Shown here piece after piece: positions 36,176 to 46,904 of a stretch of DNA of 64,000 nt. Position 1 is the first letter of the stretch. Each line of letters opens with the position of its first letter. The DNA is from Cryptomeria japonica (lineage: Eukaryota; Streptophyta; Pinopsida; Cupressales; Cupressaceae). The stretch covers positions 243,033,218 through 243,097,217 of the forward strand of contig NC_081406.1 of NCBI RefSeq assembly GCF_030272615.1, given 5' to 3'. A program made the translations under genes and the position numbers. The notes below the pieces were generated by a model. The model did not search any database. It saw nothing but the letters and a program-made list of their open reading frames with translations, and was not told the DNA's origin.

Positions 36176-39100
36176 GATATTTTAACATATAAAAATCATT
36201 CTGAATTCTTTTTGTGAACACAATTTATTCAAAGGTTGTACAAGAATATATAGAGTGAGAGACCCTTAAGACCATAATTCAAAAAGTTGAGACCTCGGGA
36301 ACATTATAATATTCATTTGCAATATTTTACGTTGTTCAAACCACCTACAGAATCAAGAAAGAGCTCTCAATCTGTCAAATTAAGTCGTAGGCTCCGCTCC
36401 AAATACTTAACAAATAATTACAGAACCATGATAAACCATGATAGCTAGTGACATTTTCCACGGTATTTCACAACTTTTAACTTCATAATGATTTAACCAA
36501 AACAACTTTATAAAAAAAAAAAAAGTTGGCAAACTTTTACCATATTTTAACACTCAAAAGACATCATTGAGGAAGCTGAGGCAAGCAAGCATACAGTTTG
36601 CTACTGTTTTGTATGCTTATATAAGCCTTCATTACTATATATATATATATATGATATTCTACAGGGATACAAGCATATTAGAGAGACCTGAACATTTGCA
36701 AGGCATAGAGGTGACATCCACATCACATTTTGTATCCAGTAGGGTGGCCTTCCTTGTACTCTTAATTCCCACTTTGTCTCTTTGGTGTGATCCATTTTGA
36801 CACTTCACTTATTCCTGACCTGGTTTTGTGATTAGAAATGGAATATTGTGGAAGATATTCTCGAAGAGAATTTTTTAATTTTGTGCTTGTCAATATAAAA
36901 CTACTCTATGATCTTTAAAAATGATCTATGTAGGAGTGATAACAAATATTTGACAAATGTGTAGTATCAAATATCATTATAGCTATACACAATAATCCAC
37001 TAACAATTAATCTTTTAATTGGGAATCGAATCTTAATTGATCATTGCCCCCCTCACAAAAGAAAAAGAGAGTATGAATGATTGTTGTGGATTTTGATTAT
37101 TGTGTCTAAATATATAAATTAATTTAATAATGTTGAACTATGATAAAGTCATAAATATGACTATTGTACAATTGAATCTAGAATGGATCTTACTCTATAT
37201 AGGAAGCCCTTCAATCATTAGATTATTACTAGCGCTTGCATCTAAATGAGGTGCAATAGCACAATGAAGCTAATAACAATAATCTACATGAGCATTGCAG
37301 GTATACTCCTAACATCCTATATCGTTGAGCTTTTATAATTATATTATTTTTTCATATTTTTAAAATCTAATATATAATAGAAATATAATTAATTTAGTAT
37401 AATATTTAAAAAATTATCAAATGCTTATTTTTAGCCGACGGTGCAAATTAAAAGTCAAACAAAAAAAGCAAATAAAGAACAAAATTGCTAATGCATTTTC
37501 ATCTTACCATTTCATCATAATTTCATCAATTCTTTTATCCATATTAATTAAATAATTATTCACCTTAATTGATTTCAATTCCTTGTTCCCAAAGGTTTGG
37601 ACCCAAATTTTATAACTGTTGTTTCTTAAAATCTATTTTCAAAATCACACATACAATCTGATCTCTAAACTTCCAAATTCAAATTTAGACATGGGCCTAA
37701 GCTGACATGTATCCACCTAGACATTGGTTGTTGACTCAAGCATGAAATACTAAACTTATATTGTAGGGCATTCACTAAAAGAACATAGCCCTATTACATG
37801 TTAGAAATTGAACAATCATAACATCATTTGGTACTTCAACATCTAAGATCACAAAGATAGGCATTTGCATTTCTATTTCTACTTGGCTTCTCTTCAAACT
37901 TGTTCCAAATTCTTAAATTGATCTAAAGACTTGACTAAGACATACAAAAGGAAGCAAAGTCAACTTCTCATTCTAACCATAACAAGTTTTATTGGTGCTT
38001 ATAAGCACTTGAACCAAAATAGAACAAATGCCATTTATTAATCTATCCCAATTTCACTAATGTTGAATATTAAGAATCAACATTAGATCGCTAAACATAA
38101 ATTACAATAAAATATTATTTATCTCATTTAAAACCAAATCCTCATATTTATCTTTATCGATTTCATAAAATATTTCAAAATTCAAATTTATTATCTAAAT
38201 GAATTATATAATAATTACTTGATTAATTAACCTATAAAATAATTAAGAAAAAAAACTTATATTCATTTCTTTTAAACAAAATATGTTGAAAATATATAAA
38301 AAATTTGTTTTCAATTAATAATTACTTCCTGAAGTAATATCTCGAAACTTATGAATCACAATCATTTGACAGCTATATAAAATGACTGTGGAATAAAAAT
38401 CATAATCAAGAGTCCCAAAATTTAATGGTGAAATAGAAGTTTCTCTATGTGAACGCGACATATTATTAGAAAGGATAAAACTCTTATTCGCTTTTTAGGT
38501 TCAAGAAATGTATTGACCTATTTCACAATAGTTCGTAATTTCTTTTTGTAATCAAAAACTTGTTTTCATGGGTGAATTCTCCCTTTATATATATGTTTAC
38601 AAGTTTTTGACTTGGATTCCTCAATTTGGACAACAATGGAGATGGTGACTAGACTGGAGTGGGCATATTGGCGAGGATAGCAATGGAAGCTTTATTTGGC
38701 AAGATTTATATCTTTGGGTGTGAGGAAGTGATGGAGTACAACTATGCAGAAAATGAGAGAAAAGTTGTGCGAAAGAAGAGGAATAAAGAGGACAACCAAA
38801 AAACAATAGTTTTAACGGTGAGACAAATTGTTGATATGGGGTGCCCCCAGAGGGGATAGCCTATCGACTAATTATTTTTTCAAGCTAAACATGACCTTAT
38901 TGTATAGATGTGAGGTCATATTTATATTGTATAGGTGTGAGGTCCTATTGATTGTATTTATACCTAGTCATGTTTGATTTTGTAATCTATATTCTTTCTT
39001 TTTTTTGAATTTCTTCTTTTAGTTTCACCCTTTTCCACCGTATAATGTGTCAAGGCAAGCACTTTCATGAATTAGCTTTTGATTCATATATCAAATGTCT

Positions 39101-39585
39101 TTTCATCTATATGTATACTTGAAGATTAATTCAATGGTAGGGGATATTTCTCTAACTAGTTTTACAAGACATCCAACTTGACCTTCCCTAAAAACTATTA
39201 GGGATACAAAAATTCATGGACACTACTAAGTTTTATATGATATTTCATATATTACTTCTCATAAGATTAGCACAAGTATTAGCATCTCGACAATGTTCCT
39301 AAGGTCGAGCATTATCTCTCCACTAACACTCATTACAACTCAAGGCTTTTAGAAAATAGAATGTATGACTATCTATGATGTAAGAGTAAAAAGTGTCATT
39401 ACATTTGAAGTGCTATCTATGACAATAAAAGCAAAAAATGTCATTACAATTGAAGTGCCAAGTGTGATGGGCCCATAATCCACAAGTCAAGCTTTATAAG
39501 GGGAGAAGGGGAGAGACAACAAAAGAAATGTGTTCTTTGAAGTTTAAACATTATATACGAGGAGATGTCAAGCTTTAAGCGGGAG
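36176..39585. other. AT-rich intergenic stretch
   Basis: No supported gene. A (TA)n tract lies at about 36,638-36,652. At 38,640-38,870 a less AT-rich patch has a 66-codon plus-strand frame (MGILARIAMEALFGKIYIFG) that matches nothing recognised; a short retroposon piece is possible. Confidence 0.45.
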
Positions 39586-39589
39586 AGAC

Positions 39590-39930
39590 AATCTCTAAAT
39601 TATGATTAGACTTCAAATAGGAATAGGGATAAGGTCCAATTAAGGTTAAAGTTCAAGCTTAACTAGGGTTAAATTTAAGGTTATCTTAAGATTCAATTAA
39701 GATTACAATTACAGATAATCTAAATTACAATTATGTTTAATTTAGGCTACAATTAAAATTAGGGTTGCTACTAAAATTGTCTCTCTTATGACTAACTCTA
39801 ACTCTAACCCTAACCTTAACTCTAATTCATCTAATATATTGCTCTATATTTAAGCCTACCTATAACTATAACCCTATCTAAAACTATAGTTCTAATTCTA
39901 ACCCTAATCCTAATTCACCTAATGTCTTAA
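39590..39930. repeat. Telomere-like relic with a strand switch
   Basis: From about 39,590 to 39,780 the plus strand carries G-rich units (GGTTAAAGTTC, TAGGGTTAAATTTAAGG, TTAGGGTT). From about 39,785 to 39,930 it carries C-rich units (CTAACCCTAACCTTAAC). The two halves face each other, so this is an inverted telomere-like patch, much decayed. Confidence 0.65.
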
Positions 39931-40320
39931 TCATAATTATATCTATAATTATATTAATATAATTATTAATGTTATATTATTATATTTGATGTCTTAAATG
40001 CTACTAAGATAAATAACTAGATATCCTACCTATTATTTGTATGCTAGTTTTTATTTTTTAGTGTGAAGATGCAAGATTAGATTAATGGCTTCTTAAAAAA
40101 AAATTCTTAAGTTTTCTCAACAGCACCTCAAAATAAACTCTCCATGTGGCATCAAGTTCAAATCTTCTTTAATAAAACAATAAATAAAAATAAACTTTCT
40201 ACTAAAAAACATAACTCAAAATAGCCTCCACACCCAAATTCAAAGAAGACTTTGTGCACCCAGAGTGGAAACAAGTAGTAATAAATTTGCAATAAAAAAC
40301 AAGAGCCCCCAATTTTTTCT

Positions 40321-40432
40321 TCACGTAGATTCAACATCTGCTTGGAGACGGCCTGAAAAACTCCTGCTAGTTGAGAAGTTTCCATGTTTGCACAAAAGCA
40401 CTGCATGCCCTCTGCATATTTTGGAATTCCAA
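40321..40432 (-). CDS. Candidate terminal exon of the minus-strand host gene
   Basis: On the minus strand CTCTTTATAG is a plausible splice acceptor at 40,433. The following 112 bases are open in the frame that starts with one split-codon base: WNSKICRGHAVLLCKHGNFS... ending ADVEST and TGA at 40,321. The candidate exon at 45,761-45,988 ends with two bases of a codon, so the two are phase-compatible across the LTR element between them. A second open frame (GIPKYAEGMQCFCANME) overlaps. No family recognised; phase match by chance is one in three. Confidence 0.25.
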
Positions 40433-40539
40433 CTATAAAGAGTGTCGTAAACTTTTTTGTCACAAAACATAAATCTCAAACCTTCTCTTAGGAATTACAA
40501 TTGATTATGAAATCCATAGAAACAGTTGATTCGAAAGGA

Positions 40540-41300
40540 CTCGTTGGGTGAACATTTTGTAAACTCGAGGAGGTTTACAAAAATGTGGGTTTTTACCACA
40601 GTATGCAAAACAAATATCTTTTACAAGGCAAGATGCAATCTCTCCTATTTATAAGGGAAGGCTTCCCAATTCTACTGCAACTTCTAATATTATTCTACCT
40701 GCTAACTTTACACTAATCTAAGATGATATGCCCACTTCAACTCTCTTTGTTCAAAGTATTTTTCCAATTTTCTATCTAGAATGGATGTCCTTTCTTGATG
40801 CCTATAACAGTTCTTACTTGCAATAATTCAAAAATCTATACTAATTAGAAGCAAAGTGTCCATAAGAAACAAAGCTTTTTGTTGCTTCCTTTTTTGAAAA
40901 TGACTTATAGGACGGAAAAATAGGAATGAAGCTCAAAGTCTTCACCTTACTACTATCCTATCAACCACTTCACAAATCACACTACTCAACTCAAACTCTC
41001 AAGAACATATGACATAAATGACATAAGAATATTTATATCATGAACAAAAATGATTCCAGGACAAAGTTTGAAAGCAAAATTTGTCCTCTTATTTTGATTG
41101 AGCTTGCAAAATCACAATTTGAACACGGTTTCACTTTGTTTTTCACTTTGGCGAAGTTTTGTTGCATAAAATAAAGATACTAATTACAAAGAGCACCCTC
41201 ATATATATAAATAAGGTGCAATAAGCAAAAATAGGAAAGTTGCAACTAAATTTAGACCAAGTCAAAGAAAGAATTTGATTTTACTTAAGATTTATGTACT
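40540..41300 (-). repeat. Promoter-R-U5 segment shared with the 11.7-12.6 kb LTR
   Basis: In the same order and spacing both copies show TATA, GAGGG(T/G)G(C/T)TCT, GGACAAATTTTGCTTTCAAACTTTG (here in two pieces of under 20 bases each), AGTAGTAAGGTGAAGACTTTGAG-type sequence, GGAAGCAAC...CTTTG, ACTTTGCTTCT, and TTCCCTTATAAATAGGAGAG. The far end is shared to the TGTTCACCCAACG/TTTTCAACCAACG stretch. Confidence 0.6.
41201..41212 (-). promoter_or_regulatory. TATA box of the reverse element
   Basis: Minus strand TTATTTATATATATGAGGG. It lies about 135 bases past the end of the last open frame and about 25-30 bases before the conserved block shared with the forward LTR. Confidence 0.5.
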
Positions 41301-41347
41301 CCTAAATGCAAAACTGTAAATGCAAAATGACAATCAAAATTACAAAA

Positions 41348-44300
41348 TTACACTAGAGTAAGAATGCATAAAAATGAATAAGTTGTTGGAGCTCCATCTT
41401 GTGTCTCGTCACCTCCATCTTTCTTCAGAAATTCATCATACTTTTGGAAAGAAGCTTGGATTTTTGCATCGTTAGGTTCATCTTCATAGCTAGAGATAAC
41501 TTGTATTTTGGTAACTGGATTTTTCAATAGAGTGAATTCTTTCTTGGATTTCTTCAAAAGAGATTCTAGATTATCCAAAATGGACTGAATTCCTATAACT
41601 CATCAAATGAGGAAAGTGAAATCACTTCGCTCTACTTCATCCTAGACGAATAAATTGAATACCTAAATCCAGGGGTAAAAAGATTATGTTCTTCATCAAA
41701 CATTTTGCAAGGAAATTCTATGATCTTGGCCGAGAATTCTTTGATAGTAATTTCACTAGTTTTCCTAGCCTTTTTAACATCTTTGACTTGTTCTTTCAAA
41801 ACTTACATTCTATGTTTTGGAAGTTATGTGTTGTACATAAAATTTTCTTGAAGAAACAACACCATTGTCAACCAAAACATCTAAAGGGAAATCTATCAAC
41901 CTGAGCCAAGCTTCAAAGTCATTTCCGTGTTTCAATCTCCTGTGTTAATGCTTCAATTATTGTATTAAATTCATATTAACACCTTGAATACTATCAATCA
42001 ACTTGATTGTTGAAGTCAGAACATGTGTCCCTTGACTTTGTATTCTATCCATCCAGTCACCTACTACTATGCCCCTTGAGGGCAAAGTTACCAACTCAAC
42101 TATCTCAGTAGACTTATTGATTTTGATTAAAACGTTTGTGAGCAATCCTACTTGAGCCTTGAGTTTATCTTTCTTAACTTTCTCTTCATCATATCTAACA
42201 CTGAGAGATTGGAAGGCCTTTTGAGCATCTTGCTTGGGCACCATCATGGGTATGTTTACCAAGATCTATTCTTCTCATAGTGTAATCCTCTGCTCGAACT
42301 TCATCTACAATTTTATTCAAAGGAAGTTACAACTTCAACATACTTATTTTTGGCCTAATCAATTTTTATCCTTGAGATAGTTTTGGCTTTCTTGGTACTC
42401 TTTGGCTTGACAAAAACTAATTGACCAAAATCAAAATCATCAAAAGAAATCACATTTTTTTTTCTTTTGGGAGTATTTGAAACTAACCATGGTGGAAGTG
42501 CAAAAACATTTTTAAAAACATAAACAAATGTTTGAGAAGTAATCCCTTAATTTTGAGCAATAGTGACCACTTTAGGGGAAGTAGAAGTTGAGATAACAAT
42601 AGCTAGAAAATTTTCAATGGATGACTCACTAGGCTTAGAACCAATTTCTACCAAGAATTTGTCAAAATCATCTAACATGATGGAAGTTACTTCTGGTAGA
42701 GAGAACACATTAACAATGTTGTCTTGAGGGGTTTCTAATGCAGACTCGTTAGCAAGCACATGAGTGACATTACAAGGAATAACATCAGAAATAGTAGTTC
42801 TAGTTGGTAATGACTCAACAGTAGAAATTGTTGGTACATATGAAACTGTAGATCCAAATGGCACAAAAGTAAGAACGAAAACCTGTGAAGATGAAATAAT
42901 TGTTACCAAATTAGGTGCTTGAGGAACTTGCTCTTGAATCTTCTTTGGTTCTCCATCCCTTGAGGTTTCTAGTAAGCTTTCCTCATCAAATTCTTCCTTT
43001 GCAAGTTGATCCTCATATTGACCTTCACCATCTATTGATTCATTGTCCAAATTAGGTGGTTCATAATCTAAGGGTTCCCCTACTTTGCTCCTTCCCTTTA
43101 CCTTTTCCCACTGTAAATTTGAATCTAAGAGCAACAACTGAGGTAATAGGATCTTGTCTATTCTTCTTTCTCAATTCTGATTTCTTCCCAATAGGTCCTG
43201 CAATATCTTCTTCTAAACCTGTGGTGAATTCTTTACGTTGAATACCTCTTGAAGCAAGCCAGACAGTAATGTTTGCAAGAATCTTTTGGCACCGGGTATT
43301 TATAGAAACAACCTCCTTTTGTGATCATTGAATCAAAAGAAGGGGAGTATTGTCAATTTTCTTAGCCTCATACACGGGCTCAAAAATATTACCATATTCA
43401 TGAAGGTCTTCAAAGACATCTACCAAGTTGAGATCAATTATTTGCTCTTTGGTGAGGCGATAGTAGTCAAGGTTTCTGATATCCTTCTTTGTTCTACAAT
43501 CTATCCAAATATCTTCAATCATGTGAACATGAGTATAGGATCTTTTCAACTTGTTCTTCATAACTATAACCAAAATCCTTCCAAGCTCTAAAGGATTTCA
43601 TTGCAACTCTTCTCATTTCTTCATTCATGGCTCTAGCTTTGAAAACTGAATTAATTGAAAACCTCCTAATGGACAAAGAAAACTTAAACCATGGCCTATG
43701 TGAACCAAATTCCTGTCAAATGGATACCTAGGAAGCATGAAAGGTTGGTCATCAAAGCAACCAACTCTAAGGTAAGTGAAAGTGGACAAATGAAGAAACA
43801 TGCATCTATACTTGTTAACCACTTCCCAAGCTTGATCTGAAACTCTATTGTTTTCCACTCTTGTAAACAAACGAAAAAAATTGACTAAAGAATGCATCAT
43901 TGATTTTTTTGAAATGATATTGGCTCTGCTTCAAAGTCAACTAAGGATAGTACATCCAAACATGAATAGATCTTATGTCAACTTTCGTGTATAGACCTAG
44001 GAACCTTGTTAGGTTGATCACAAAGTGCATCACTTATTTGCCTTCCCCAAAGGATCCTCTTGTTATTTTGCCTTAATGACATGAATGTATTGATACATCC
44101 ACTCATAGTATGTATTTGAAGTTAGCAAACCCTTTTTACCCTACTAAGAAGAGTGATTAGGTCATTCACTTCTTTGCAATCACTCTGGAGAATAGTCTTG
44201 GGCCACCTGGCAATGGCTGGCCTAGGAGTTTTTAGCCAATTGTCATTAAGGTTCCTCTTGTGCTTGTCAAAAAAATTTTCATAATAAACCTTAACTTGCA

Positions 44301-44660
44301 CTATATTTATGTTGGCAAAAGAATCTATATCTAGACACTTGAACATGTATCAAATAAATCTTCATCCAAAACTAACACCTTATTCCCATCATCTTTGACA
44401 GTTCAACTCATTGGATCAAAACGATTTGCCATTGCAAGCATGAACTCAAGATTCTGACCAACATGCGAAAAGATGTATACTACTATTGACAATGGTTTCC
44501 ATCACATAGTAGTTCACATAGTAGTTGGGAGGATTCTCAACCCTTTTGACAAACTCATCCTGGTCTACATGACCAATCTTTGTATCCCTGATATGCTCGA
44601 CGTTGGATGCCACCTAGGATTGTGAAAAAGTAGGATGGAAATCAAGTAGGATGGAGATCT
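41348..44660 (-). pseudogene. Decayed coding region of unknown function (element cargo)
   Basis: Several minus-strand open segments follow one another in a plausible protein order. One has YYENFFDKHKRNLNDNWLKT. Another has RVENNRVSDQAWEVVNKYRC, CMFLHLSTFTYLRVGCFDD and MLPRYPFDRNLVHIG. The next has IEDIWIDCRTKKDIRNLDYY and RLTKEQIIDLNLVDVFEDLH. An acidic low-complexity part follows, then a predicted coiled-coil region (SLSVRYDEEKVKKDKLKAQV), a segment with LPSRGIVVGDWMDRIQSQGT, and a charged C-terminal part with FQKYDEFLKKDGGDET. No enzyme motif was recognised. From memory, similar proteins recur in conifer repeat annotations; this was not checked. Broken in about ten places. Confidence 0.5.
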
Positions 44661-44791
44661 TACTTTTTGAATCTCATTTTTTTGACTTGAAGCAAGTGAA
44701 GTCAATTGGTAAAAACTGCAACTGCAATATATTTGAGAAAAACAACTTTAATGAAGAAACATCATCATTGGAGCCTGAAAAGACCTGATAC

Positions 44792-45231
44792 AGGTCTTCA
44801 AAGATTCTCCAAGAGTAAAACTTGTCTTCTTCATACTGGAAGAAATTCTATGTATCCAATTGTGTCGCTTGTATTTCTACACTTCGGAAAAAAGTAGTCA
44901 TGAAAAGTAGTCAATCGTATGGCTTGTATTTCCATAGGGACCGATTTGCACCTGAGATAGTAGTCATGAAAAGTATGGAGCAAATCGGGCCTACAGACCC
45001 GACATACAGGTAGGTCTTCAAAGATTCTCCAAGAGTAAAACTTTTCTTCTTCATACTGGAAAAAATTCTATGTATCCAATTGTATCGCTTGTATTTCTAC
45101 ACTACGGAAAAAAGTAGTCATGAAAAGTAGTCAATTGTATGGCTTGTATTTTTATAGGGACCGATTTGCACCTGAGATAGTAGTCATGAAAAGTATGGAG
45201 CTAATCAGGCCTACAGACCCGACATACACCA
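44792..45231 (-). repeat. 220-bp tandem duplication with quasi-palindromes
   Basis: Copies 44,792-45,011 and 45,012-45,231 differ at only about ten positions. Each contains GTAGTCATGAAAAGTA twice and ends with ATCGGGCCTACAGACCCGAC or its variant. Directly beside them lie GTAAGTCGGGTCTGTGAAC (45,251) and AGTCGGGTTCATAGACCTGA (about 45,298). These have the same GGGTCT...AGACCC core as the array at 9.5-10.9 kb. Confidence 0.8.
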
Positions 45232-45438
45232 TGAGAGAGTAAAACAATGTGTAAGTCGGGTCTGTGAACTTCCCCGTACACGAGGAAAAGTTGTGAAAGT
45301 CGGGTTCATAGACCTGACTTACACCACAAAAATGACTTAAGGACTAAGTCGATAGGGAGAATTTAGACGAAAATCATCTCTATTGACATGCTTAAGAGTA
45401 TATAGGCCACAATTCAGACAAAAATTGTGAGGGGCAGT

Positions 45439-45485
45439 TATCCTTTTTTTTTCAGATTTGAAAACCAAATCTGAAAACAGGATAA
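45439..45485. repeat. Strong inverted repeat
   Basis: TTCAGATTTG (45,451-45,460) and CAAATCTGAA (45,466-45,475) are perfect arms around AAAAC. The outer bases TTATCC and GGATAA extend the stem. It marks the outer side of the reverse element and may be close to its end. Confidence 0.7.
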
Positions 45486-45760
45486 CAGGACTCTAAATTT
45501 TCCAAAAACGCCCAAGAGAAATGCTGGTAGCCTCCCTTGAATGGAAACATAGCCTTATACCGATAAATAAATAGTAAGGTTGCCTCTAAAGATACAGAGA
45601 ACCAATATACAAATATATAAATAAATCAATAAAGACCAGCTATTCTTTAAAAACGAACCAAACCCAGAAATAATTGAGCAACTAATATTTTTGTTTATTG
45701 TAAAATTTTATGCAGACACATATAGATAGTATTTGATATACTCTAGACTGATACACTTAC

Positions 45761-45988
45761 TGGACGCAGCCAGAATGAAAATTTGAACACTTGAGGAGAA
45801 CTGTCCTCATGATGCCTCGCAAATTGCAAATCTGACGCTTTGATGATCCTGAGGGTGCTCTACACAATTCTGCTGACCCCTGTATTACAATTGTTCCCTG
45901 CAGGCTTCCATATTCAAGGTAACCAAATTGCCAAGCCTGTAGATTTCCGTTTCCAAGCACCAAGACTGCTGAAGGCAGCATCACATTC
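45761..45988 (-). CDS. Candidate exon with both splice signals
   Basis: On the minus strand TTTTCATTCCAG is a strong acceptor and CCA|GTAAGTG a strong donor. The 228 bases between are open in one frame for 75 codons (starting NVMLPSAVLVLGNGNLQAWQ, ending NFHSGCV). Base composition is richer in GC than nearby sequence. It lies downstream of a stop at 46,905 that closes the exon chain at 46,905-47,937. It could be an alternative exon, a 3' UTR exon or part of another gene. Its end phase fits the candidate exon at 40,321-40,432. Protein family not recognised. Confidence 0.4.
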
Positions 45989-46904
45989 CTGGAATGAAAA
46001 TGAATTTTGTTTCTGATTTTTAATAATTGCGTTCTCCTCCTCTCGGCCCTTCTATCCTCTCAGCCCCAAAATCCCCAATCACAGGTAATCAATGTTCAAT
46101 TGGTGTCAATTGGTGCCAGTGAAACCAACTAGCAATATTTTAAAAAAATACATGTAAAAGATGTCGTGAGATATCATTGCTGAGGTGATCAGAGCAATTT
46201 TCTAACTATTGGCAAGTGATTTCCTCCAAACTGCAATGTGAAGTGTTTCTTGTGTCACTGTTTCCACCATTTTTCTTTAGTACCAGAAATGCAGGCTCTA
46301 GGTCAGTGATTGATCCATCTCTAACAGCAGACCACAAATGTTGAATGCTTGATGGCAGCCCACAGGAAGCTTGTAGCTGTGCATGGTGACCCCAGTATGA
46401 CTTGAGCTCCCCATTAATATATCAAAAGAAGCCCAGCACAGACAATCTCTTAATACTCTTTAAAAATTCTTTAAAAAACAATAGCACTGTTGAGTTTAAG
46501 CCAAGTTAAAAGTGATGCATACAAATTGTGCAAAAATTCAGCCATGTTACTCGTCACACATATGCAGAGAAAGCCAGTATACCAGACTAATAATTTTACG
46601 TAATCATTGATTTTTATCATGGTTACTAAGAGACCAGCGTGCTTATGCTGGAGACTGGTACCAGTACAACAGGGAAGACGCCATTTTTTAATATACTTTA
46701 GTAAATCTCCACAAAATGACATAGAATTTTGAAAACAAGAATAGTAAATCAGTCATACAAGAACAGGCAATTTCTTTTTAGCCCATTACAATGACAAGAA
46801 ATCACTCATACAACTGTTTATGCACTCAAAAATCTACACTGTAACTTTGCATGGATTTTTGTATAATCCAAAATATCAGGCATGAAACATTATGCAGGCT
46901 TATT
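45989..46904 (-). other. Intron or 3' UTR sequence of the host gene
   Basis: Lies between the stop at 46,905 and the acceptor at 45,988. AT-rich, with no open frame of protein character and no element ends seen. Confidence 0.4.

Larger units (their letters stand above)
40540..45490 (-). mobile_element. LTR-class element carrying a large coding region next to its promoter
   Basis: Read on the minus strand: a hairpin and quasi-palindrome block (about 45,490-44,770), a decayed coding region (about 44,660-41,348), a TATA box (41,212-41,201), and an R/U5-like end to about 40,540. That end matches 11,700-12,580 of the long LTR on the plus strand. There is no RT or integrase. Either the coding region lies inside the LTR's U3, or it is an extra gene between pol and the 3' LTR of an element whose pol has been lost. 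Broken, roughly ten breaks in the coding part. Confidence 0.5.

Noticed and set aside
36567-36800. 77-codon plus-strand frame as a gene
   Set aside because: Contains a (TA)n-encoded IYIYI stretch and nothing recognisable; could be an exon fragment but support is lacking.
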